A DNA stretch of 64,000 bases from NCBI RefSeq assembly GCF_900156495.1, contig NZ_FTNT01000002.1:340359-404358 (forward strand), read 5' to 3'. Made by a program: the position numbers and the translations under genes. Shown one piece after another: positions 58,426 to 64,000 of this stretch. The notes beneath the pieces are model-generated. The model ran no database searches and was not told where the DNA came from. It saw only the letters and a list, made by a program, of their open reading frames with translations. Position 1 is the first letter of the stretch; each line of letters opens with the position of its first letter. Source of the DNA: Williamsia sterculiae. GTDB lineage: Bacteria > Actinomycetota > Actinomycetes > Mycobacteriales > Mycobacteriaceae.

Positions 58426-59127
58426 ATGATCTCGGCACCCACAGCCACCCAGTTCCGTCGACTTGCACAGTCGTCACCATGGCTGTGGAAGACCATCGAA
58501 TTCGACTGGGAATCATCAGGAGCGGCGGTGCGGCATGCGTGGATCACGCGCCCTGACACGGTCCGGATCGCCGACGAGACGGGCAAGACTCTCTTCCACC
58601 GGCGCGCCGACCGACCATTCGACGGGACACGCGTACGGACCGGCAACGGACCCTGGAGGGCGTGCCCCGGTATCTGGCCATCCCAAGCATCACCACCATG
58701 CGTTGACACCGACGGGCTCGTCATCTCCCGCCCCTCCGACTCCGACATCGACTACGGACATGGCACCTTCTACGAGAACTACTACTGGGTGGCCATGCTC
58801 GACCCCGCCGAGATCGCCGGCAGCGTATGGGGCAACTCCGATGGACACGACCGCCCGGGGGTTGATCTCACCGACATCAGCACCATGAACCACCATGGCC
58901 GTCTCGCATGGCAAGCCACAGCGCAACCGACACCCCACTACGAACCGCGATGCGCTTGCTGCGCCCTGCTCGACACCGGCCACACAACCGCAGACCAGGA
59001 CACCACCGAACCCGACACGCGGTTCATCATCCGGCTCGACGAAACCACCGGGATGTGCGTGTACGTCGCACGACAAGCGCTCACATCACGACCGCTGCTC
59101 GACGTCACCATCACCACATCTGGGTGA
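58426..59127 (+). CDS. Conserved-looking protein of unknown function
   Basis: 233 residues from the ATG at 58426 (MISAPTATQFRRLAQSSPWLW); the longer frame upstream looks unrelated. Pieces that look structured are WKTIEFDWESS, AWITRPDTVRIADETG, YENYYWVAMLDPAEIAG and a CACC pair in PRCACCALLD. No signal, no membrane helix and no known catalytic motif. It is aromatic and His rich compared with its neighbours. The 3' end overlaps the convergent acetyltransferase gene by 42 bp. I do not recognise the family. Confidence 0.65.
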   Translation: MISAPTATQFRRLAQSSPWLWKTIEFDWESSGAAVRHAWITRPDTVRIADETGKTLFHRRADRPFDGTRVRTGNGPWRACPGIWPSQASPPCVDTDGLVISRPSDSDIDYGHGTFYENYYWVAMLDPAEIAGSVWGNSDGHDRPGVDLTDISTMNHHGRLAWQATAQPTPHYEPRCACCALLDTGHTTADQDTTEPDTRFIIRLDETTGMCVYVARQALTSRPLLDVTITTSG

Positions 59128-59703
59128 GCTCGTCGGCACCCAGTACCGCCGCAACGGCTCACCGAATCCGTTCGTGATCGCATAGTCGTCCGGTTCGCGG
59201 ATGTCCTGTAGTGCACCGCCGGACTTCTCGATGGTACGACGAGATCCGAGGTTGCCGTCATCGCAGGTGATCATCACCTCGCGCAGGCCGAGACGACCGG
59301 CGATCCGCAACATCTCGGCCACCGCGACAACGGCCAGTCCTCGCCGGCGTGCTCGCGGCCGCACGGAGTAGCCGATGTGGCCACCGAGTTCCGCGAGCAT
59401 GGGTGTCAACGTGTGCCGGAGATTGATAGCGCCGCAATACTCCACCGTGTCACCGTCCTCGACGCAGATCCAGCGCTGGGTTGCCCGCACCATCCCGCTC
59501 GGAACCGGGGTGTCGGGGTTCTCCAACTCCGTGAGTATCCCCACCCACCGCCGGAAGTCCGCAGGCTGTGCCAGGTCCAGTCCGAGCCGCGTGGCCGTCG
59601 CCATGTTCGTACCGGGCTGCGGTGTCTCGCGCCCCCATTCATGCCACGCGTCGAGCCAGGACGCGTGCAGCTCTGACGTGGGGACCATCAGCGTCGTGGG
59701 CAT
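59086..59703 (-). CDS. GNAT-family N-acetyltransferase
   Basis: 205 residues. The acetyl-CoA loop is in GYSVRPRARRRGLAVVAVAEML, followed by VMITCDDGNLGSRRTIEKSGG, the second conserved GNAT block; the N-terminal half has the family's RWICVEDGDTVEYCGAINLRH strand-turn-strand. Substrate unknown. ATG at 59703. Divergent from the small membrane-protein/TetR operon (86 bp between). Confidence 0.82.
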   Translation of the reverse strand: MPTTLMVPTSELHASWLDAWHEWGRETPQPGTNMATATRLGLDLAQPADFRRWVGILTELENPDTPVPSGMVRATQRWICVEDGDTVEYCGAINLRHTLTPMLAELGGHIGYSVRPRARRRGLAVVAVAEMLRIAGRLGLREVMITCDDGNLGSRRTIEKSGGALQDIREPDDYAITNGFGEPLRRYWVPTSSPRCGDGDVEQRS

Positions 59704-59753
59704 CGTCCGCTGATTCTGCGGGTCCGCTGGGGTGGCTGTCCACAGAAAAGACC

Positions 59754-59782
59754 TTGCAAATTGACTGCCTGGTCAATAATGT
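59754..59782 (+). promoter_or_regulatory. Predicted leaderless promoter of the TetR operon
   Basis: TTGCAA (59754-59759), 17 bp, TAATGT (59777-59782). Start of transcription would be at 59789-59790, on the ATG of the first gene. Confidence 0.65.
59761..59776. promoter_or_regulatory. Operator 1, TetR-type palindrome
   Basis: TTGACTGCCTGGTCAA: inverted arms TTGAC/GTCAA around six bases, filling almost the whole spacer between -35 and -10. Same sequence type as operator 2, 21 bp away start to start (two helical turns). Confidence 0.7.
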
Positions 59783-59797
59783 TGACCGCATGGTCAA
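59782..59797. promoter_or_regulatory. Operator 2, TetR-type palindrome over the start codon
   Basis: TTGACCGCATGGTCAA: perfect arms TTGACC/GGTCAA around GCAT. It covers the predicted transcription start and the ATG (59790-59792), so a bound dimer would block initiation. Confidence 0.7.
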
Positions 59798-60179
59798 CAA
59801 AGTAGCGGCGCCCGCGGGCCGGATGGTCCTGATCTCCCGACTCGTCTACTCCTACGTCGCAATCACAGCCGCGACGATCGTGACCCTGGTCGTCCTGACC
59901 GTCGTCGCCTCGTCGCAGGCGACCGACGATGCGTGGGTACACGCCGTCATCGTCGCGGTCTTCGCGGTGCTCCTGCCGTTGCGGCTCCGTGGTGCCCGTC
60001 GCGGTGATCACCGGGCGTCCACGGCGCTGGGCATCATCGCCGGTGTCCTCCTGGTGGTGAACATCGTGGAAGCGCTCATCCCCGGGATGTTCCCGATGTG
60101 GATGCGTGTGGAGACGGTCGTCGTCGCTGCGATCATGGGGGCGGTCGTGGTGCTGACCCTGCGCGCCAGACGAAACTGA
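59790..60179 (+). CDS. Small four-helix membrane protein under TetR control
   Basis: 129 residues with about four hydrophobic segments (near 13-40, 50-65, 78-98, 105-123) and short loops; no family recognised. The start ATG lies inside operator 2. The TetR gene follows after 10 bp, so repressor and membrane protein are co-transcribed. A role in resistance or membrane adaptation is possible but unproven. Confidence 0.75.
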   Translation: MVNKVAAPAGRMVLISRLVYSYVAITAATIVTLVVLTVVASSQATDDAWVHAVIVAVFAVLLPLRLRGARRGDHRASTALGIIAGVLLVVNIVEALIPGMFPMWMRVETVVVAAIMGAVVVLTLRARRN

Positions 60180-60189
60180 GGAGATCCCG

Positions 60190-60810
60190 ATGCCGACATC
60201 GTCGACCCGGCCCCGACAGCGACTCAGCGCCGAGCAACGGCGAGAACAGATCGTCTCGGCAACGGTCAGCGTGTTGGCCGAACACGGTTTCCGGGGCACC
60301 AGTGTCGACGCGATCGCGCAGCGGGCGGGCGTGTCGAAAGGCCTGATGTGGCACTACTTCGAGGATCGGGACGATCTGATGGTGCGCACCGCCGAACATG
60401 CTCTCCTCGAGCTGCGCCACGCGGTGGCGGCTCGCATCGACCTCACCGCTCCGGCACCGGATGTGATCCGCGCGGCCATCCACGGCGCCGCGCACACGCG
60501 AGACACCCACGGCGCCCAGAGACGAGCGTTGGATGAGATCGTCAACAACCTCCGCACCGCAGAAGGCTCCGCACGGTTCACGCTGCGCGACTACGAGGAC
60601 ATGTACCTCGCGCAGGAACGGATCTTCCGACGCGGACAGGATGACGGCGACTTCCGCGCGGCGCTGAATCCGCGCGCACTCGCCGTCACCTACCAGGGCG
60701 CCGTCGACGCGATGCTCGGTTATCTCGACGCGCATCCCGATGTGGATGCCGACGGTTACGCCGCTACCGTGGCCGACATCCTGCTCGACGGCATCGTGCG
60801 ATCGCGATGA
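60190..60810 (+). CDS. TetR-family transcriptional repressor
   Basis: 206 residues. HTH at the N-terminus: EQIVSATVSVLAEHGFRGTSVDAIAQRAGVSKGLMWHYFEDRDDLM. The rest is the helical ligand-binding domain (about 75-200). A GAGGAGATC site precedes the ATG. Two palindromic operators in its own promoter argue for autoregulation. Ligand unknown. Confidence 0.92.
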   Translation: MPTSSTRPRQRLSAEQRREQIVSATVSVLAEHGFRGTSVDAIAQRAGVSKGLMWHYFEDRDDLMVRTAEHALLELRHAVAARIDLTAPAPDVIRAAIHGAAHTRDTHGAQRRALDEIVNNLRTAEGSARFTLRDYEDMYLAQERIFRRGQDDGDFRAALNPRALAVTYQGAVDAMLGYLDAHPDVDADGYAATVADILLDGIVRSR

Positions 60811-60843
60811 CCTCAGTTCGCTGACCCAAGTGCATGCGACCGC

Positions 60844-62988
60844 TCATGACAGGATCACCAACTCCTGCGTCGCACGCGTCATCGCCACATACCGGTCGAC
60901 CGCACCGGTCACCCCGTCGCCGAAGGTGGCCGGATCGACCAGCACCACCAGGTCGAATTCGAGACCCTTCGCCGACTCCGGTGTGAGGATCCGAACGCGG
61001 TCCGAAACGGTTGTCGACGTCGGCGCGAGCGGGTCCATGGTGATCACACAGGCGACGCCCTCGTGGTTGTCGGTGAGCCACTGTTTCAGGATCTCGTCGA
61101 GTGCACTCATCGGCGCGTATCGCACCGGTGACTTGCCGCGCCGAATCGACGTGGGCACCCCGGCATCCGGGAGGGCGCGACGGATCATGGGTGCGGCGGT
61201 GTCCATGATCTCGGCAGGCGTTCGGTAGTTGATGGTCAGCGGTGACACCCGCGACGGGATCAACCCGGTCCTCGCGGTGCGCGCATCCCAGGATTCGGTG
61301 AACAGATGGCGCGACTGGGCACGATCTCCGACGATCGTGAAACTCTTCGTGGGACAACGGCGTAGTAGCATCTGCCATTCCGCATCGGTGAGCTCCTGCG
61401 CCTCGTCCACCACGATGTGCGCGAACGGCCCGTCCCGCCGATCGCGGGCGACGGTGGTGATCGCGCTGGTGTCCACCAGCACGTCGTGGAGGTGTCCTCC
61501 TCTCAGCATGGTGATCAATCCCTCGCCGTCGTCGGCGGCCACCAGGTCGTCGATCACCGACTCGCGGTGTGCCCGCTGCGCCCGGGCCTCGGCCTGGAGG
61601 CGTCGTGTGCGGTCGTCGGCCCCGGCATCACCGAGACGAAGGCGCGCGGCGTCGAGGATCGGAAGGTCGGCCACCGTCCAGGCGTGCGGGTCGTGCCGTT
61701 GCACCACGGCGATCTCGGCGTCGGTCAGTTCCGGTGCACACCGGCGGAGATAGGCCGGGACGGTCCACAGATCCCCGACGATGTCGGTGGCATCGAGCAT
61801 CGGCCAGCTGTGGTACAGGGTCCGTCGCAGTTCGACGCTCTGCGCGAGGTCGGTGGCCACCGCGTCCCGGGGGACATCGCCGGATTGCTTGTCCACCAGG
61901 ATCTCGACGAGTGCATCTCGCACGATCGTCCGCGCCTCGTTGTGCGGCGTCCCACGCTCGGGTGCCGCCATCGCCGCCGCCCAGTCGTCGGGGGTGACCC
62001 GGACGTCGACCCAGTCGGTCTCGATGGTCGAACAGGTGCGCGGTGGATCCTCGTAGAACGCCACCGCCCGATCGATGACCGTCTCCCAGTCGACGCGTCC
62101 CTTGATCGCCGCGACATCCGATGCGGATTCCGCGATGGCCGTGGTCCCCTCGTCGACGAGGTCGCGGATGGTGGTCATGGCGACACCGTCTTCACCGAGA
62201 GCCGGGAGGACGTCCTGCACGTACGACAGGAAGTGTTCATTCGGTCCGACCACCAGCACGCCGCCGCGATGTGCGGCGAGGCGGGAGTCCGCGTAGAGCA
62301 GATACGCCACCCGGTGCAGCGCGACAACGGTTTTACCGGTCCCGGGACCGCCGTCGACGACCAGCGTTCCCGCGGAGTCGGCGCGGATGATCGCGTCCTG
62401 GTCGGCGGCCAGCGTGCCCAGCACGTCGCGCATCCGACCGGTTCGGCTCGCGTCCAACTCGTCGAGCACGGAAGCGAAACCCTCTGTGCCGAAACCTTCT
62501 GCGGTGAAGGCGTCCGCGCCGAACGACTCGTCCCAATAGTCGACGACCTTGCCGTGACTCCACCGGTACCGACGACGCCGGACGACCCCCATGCGGTGCG
62601 CATGCGTCGCGGCGAAGAACGGCTCCGCGGCCGCCGACCGCCAGTCGACCACCAGCTGACGGCCATCGTCATCGGTGAGACCGATCCGGCCCACGTACAC
62701 CGGGTCGGACCCGTCGACGACGAAGTGTCCCAGGCAGAGATCACGATCGAAGCGGCTCAGGTGACGCAGTTGCGCCGTCACCCGGTGGATCTCCAGGTCC
62801 CTGTCCATGGCGGCCTGCCCCGCACCACCCGGGGCACGACGAAGCGAGTCCAATCGGTCCGTCAGTTCGGTGACCCGCTGATGGAGTCGGGCCGAGACGG
62901 CCGCGAAATGCACGTCGTCGGCGGCGATCCCGGCCGGATCGGAGCGCGAGGACCGGGCAGAGGAGAGGTGGAAAGTACTGGTGGGCAC
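60844..62988 (-). CDS. helR: RNA polymerase-recycling ATPase HelR (rifamycin protection)
   Basis: 714 residues. A UvrD/Rep-like superfamily 1 ATPase: Walker A GGPGTGKT near 210, HIVVDEAQELTDAEWQ (Walker B), VGDRAQSRH, ILTPESAKGLEFDLVVLV and VAMTRATQELVIL (motifs V-VI). The N-terminal part has RRAPGGAGQAAMDRDLEIHRVTAQLRHL, the coiled-coil arm of HelD/HelR proteins that enter RNA polymerase. GTG at 62988 follows GAAGG and matches the family start TSTFHL; GTG 63003 is the alternative. The promoter carries a rifamycin-associated element, which supports HelR rather than generic HelD. Confidence 0.9.
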   Translation of the reverse strand: MPTSTFHLSSARSSRSDPAGIAADDVHFAAVSARLHQRVTELTDRLDSLRRAPGGAGQAAMDRDLEIHRVTAQLRHLSRFDRDLCLGHFVVDGSDPVYVGRIGLTDDDGRQLVVDWRSAAAEPFFAATHAHRMGVVRRRRYRWSHGKVVDYWDESFGADAFTAEGFGTEGFASVLDELDASRTGRMRDVLGTLAADQDAIIRADSAGTLVVDGGPGTGKTVVALHRVAYLLYADSRLAAHRGGVLVVGPNEHFLSYVQDVLPALGEDGVAMTTIRDLVDEGTTAIAESASDVAAIKGRVDWETVIDRAVAFYEDPPRTCSTIETDWVDVRVTPDDWAAAMAAPERGTPHNEARTIVRDALVEILVDKQSGDVPRDAVATDLAQSVELRRTLYHSWPMLDATDIVGDLWTVPAYLRRCAPELTDAEIAVVQRHDPHAWTVADLPILDAARLRLGDAGADDRTRRLQAEARAQRAHRESVIDDLVAADDGEGLITMLRGGHLHDVLVDTSAITTVARDRRDGPFAHIVVDEAQELTDAEWQMLLRRCPTKSFTIVGDRAQSRHLFTESWDARTARTGLIPSRVSPLTINYRTPAEIMDTAAPMIRRALPDAGVPTSIRRGKSPVRYAPMSALDEILKQWLTDNHEGVACVITMDPLAPTSTTVSDRVRILTPESAKGLEFDLVVLVDPATFGDGVTGAVDRYVAMTRATQELVILS

Positions 62989-63049
62989 CGGCGACGCCTT
63001 CACTGTGTCGGCAGGACGAGCAGGACGATCAGCGATTGTGAAGGATGCA

Positions 63050-63072
63050 CCGGGTCTTGCCGCAAGACCCGG
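63050..63072. promoter_or_regulatory. Rifamycin-associated element (RAE) upstream of helR
   Basis: CCGGGTCTTGC (63050-63060), one base, GCAAGACCCGG (63062-63072): a perfect 23-bp inverted repeat whose 19-bp core GGGTCTTGC-N-GCAAGACCC has the form of the RAE found before rifamycin-inactivating and helR genes in actinobacteria. It lies about 60 bp before the helR start. Confidence 0.85.
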
Positions 63073-63141
63073 GGTCGGCTATAGATTGATAGTGGAAGGA
63101 CGACTTCCTTCGGCCATGGTCAGGCCACACCTCCCCGCAGA

Positions 63142-63957
63142 TCAGAGCAGGGCTTCCCGTTGGGCCTGGTAGACGCTGGACACCGTGGGCCGGAATCCGA
63201 GACGTCGGGCCAACGACACGTCCGCATGCCCCAGCCACGGGTCGGTGAGCGGTTCGTTCGACGACTCGTATGTCGCGTGGACGACGTCGGCGATCTCGTA
63301 GACGGTGAGTGGCGAATCGTCGGCGACGTTGACGATGCGGCCGTCCATGACCCCGTCCAACGCCATCCCGATCGCTGTGGCGACGTCGCGGTGATGGATC
63401 ACACTGAGCTTCCGAGCCGGGTGCCAGCCCATGCTCGCCACCTGTTCCGGTGCGGCCTCCAGGTGCCCGTCACCGTCCCCGTAGACGAAGGGCAGCCGGA
63501 GGATGACCCAGTTGAGACCGCTGGCGCGCACGTCCTTCTCGGCTTCGATCTTGCTCGCGGGGTAGGCGTGGGTGGCCGTCGTCTCGTCGCTCTCCCGACC
63601 GGGGTGGCCCAGCCCCGGGCCGTACACGTTGGAGGTGCTGGCCATCACCAGGCGTGCTCGGGGCGCGTGTTCGTGCACCGCGGCGATCACGTTGCGCGTG
63701 CCGTCGCGATTGACCCTCCAGATCTGCTCCACGTCCGCTGTGCGGAACAACGCCGCGAGGTGCAGCACGGTGGTCACACCCTCGAGGGCGGCACCCAGGG
63801 TGGCGGGCTCGAGAATGTCACCCTCCACCCGCTCCACTCCTGTGGGGACCTCCCTGCCCTGGCGGACCAGTGCACGACACTCGAGGCCTTGGGCTGCGAG
63901 TCGCTTCAGCAACCGCGATCCGACGAGACCTGTTCCGCCGGTGACGAGAATGGTCAT
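63142..63957 (-). CDS. NAD-dependent epimerase/dehydratase (extended SDR)
   Basis: 271 residues. TGGTGLVG is the nucleotide-binding loop; Ser in VMASTSNVYG and the catalytic Tyr-Lys in YPASKIEAEK follow, then LRLPFVYGDGDG for substrate contact. The length fits a nucleoside-sugar epimerase or a dihydroflavonol-type reductase; which one is not clear. ATG at 63957. About 70 bp of its 5' neighbour region (63073-63141) hold no gene. Confidence 0.85.
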   Translation of the reverse strand: MTILVTGGTGLVGSRLLKRLAAQGLECRALVRQGREVPTGVERVEGDILEPATLGAALEGVTTVLHLAALFRTADVEQIWRVNRDGTRNVIAAVHEHAPRARLVMASTSNVYGPGLGHPGRESDETTATHAYPASKIEAEKDVRASGLNWVILRLPFVYGDGDGHLEAAPEQVASMGWHPARKLSVIHHRDVATAIGMALDGVMDGRIVNVADDSPLTVYEIADVVHATYESSNEPLTDPWLGHADVSLARRLGFRPTVSSVYQAQREALL

Positions 63958-64000
63958 GAGAGAGCCTCTTTCCTGTAGTCGTTGAGCCGTTGTGTCGCGT

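Overview
The window is high-GC actinobacterial chromosome. Gene order and content point to the mycolic-acid bacteria (Mycobacteriales), most likely Gordonia or a close genus. The backbone follows the Mycobacterium tuberculosis Rv3446c-Rv3394c order: ESX-4-associated gene, rplM-rpsI-glmM, glmS, nnr, alr, the tsaE/tsaB/rimI/tsaD block, groES-groEL1, whiB3, sigD-rsdA, guaB2-guaB3, a choD-like oxidase, guaA, imuA'-imuB. The genus is an inference from synteny and protein content; no rRNA or tRNA gene was seen.

Layout. 1-838 is the 3' end of an ESX-4-associated membrane protein. 760-13941 is an accessory island wedged between that gene and rplM. It holds three PapA-type acyltransferases (minus strand), a DrrA/DrrB-like ABC exporter with a family-2 glycosyltransferase (plus strand), and a module of glycosyltransferase, two paralogous HxxxDG acyltransferases and a second glycosyltransferase. 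It reads as a system that builds and exports a multiply acylated glycolipid from ready-made acyl donors: no PKS, NRPS carrier/adenylation domain or FadD is present. It is the best candidate here for an undescribed system. 13980-27509 holds ribosomal proteins, amino-sugar and wall-precursor genes (glmM, glmS, alr), WXG100-like small proteins, an APC-type transporter and hydrolases. 27506-30233 is the t6A tRNA-modification set with rimI. 30220-32281 is a divergent MarR/MFS efflux pair. 32305-38227 holds CIRCE-controlled groES-groEL1, whiB3 and sigD-rsdA. 38392-44686 is guanine nucleotide synthesis (guaB2, guaB3, guaA) around a sterol-oxidase-like gene.

44691-50038 is an envelope-sensing area with PspC-domain proteins, a two-component pair and a Ser/Thr kinase. 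50096-52593 is the LexA-boxed imuA'-imuB mutasome operon. From 52599 on the content is accessory: a lipoprotein serpin, a DSD1-type PLP enzyme, a siderophore-binding lipoprotein, two genes broken by single-base frameshifts (isochorismatase-like and DUF222/HNH), a protein of unknown function, a GNAT, a TetR operon with two tandem operators, and a HelR-type RNA polymerase-protecting ATPase preceded by a perfect rifamycin-associated element. An SDR epimerase closes the window.

Regulatory themes read from sequence: many adjacent genes overlap by ATGA/GTGA, and several genes have a -10 hexamer only 6-8 nt before the start codon, which suggests leaderless transcripts.
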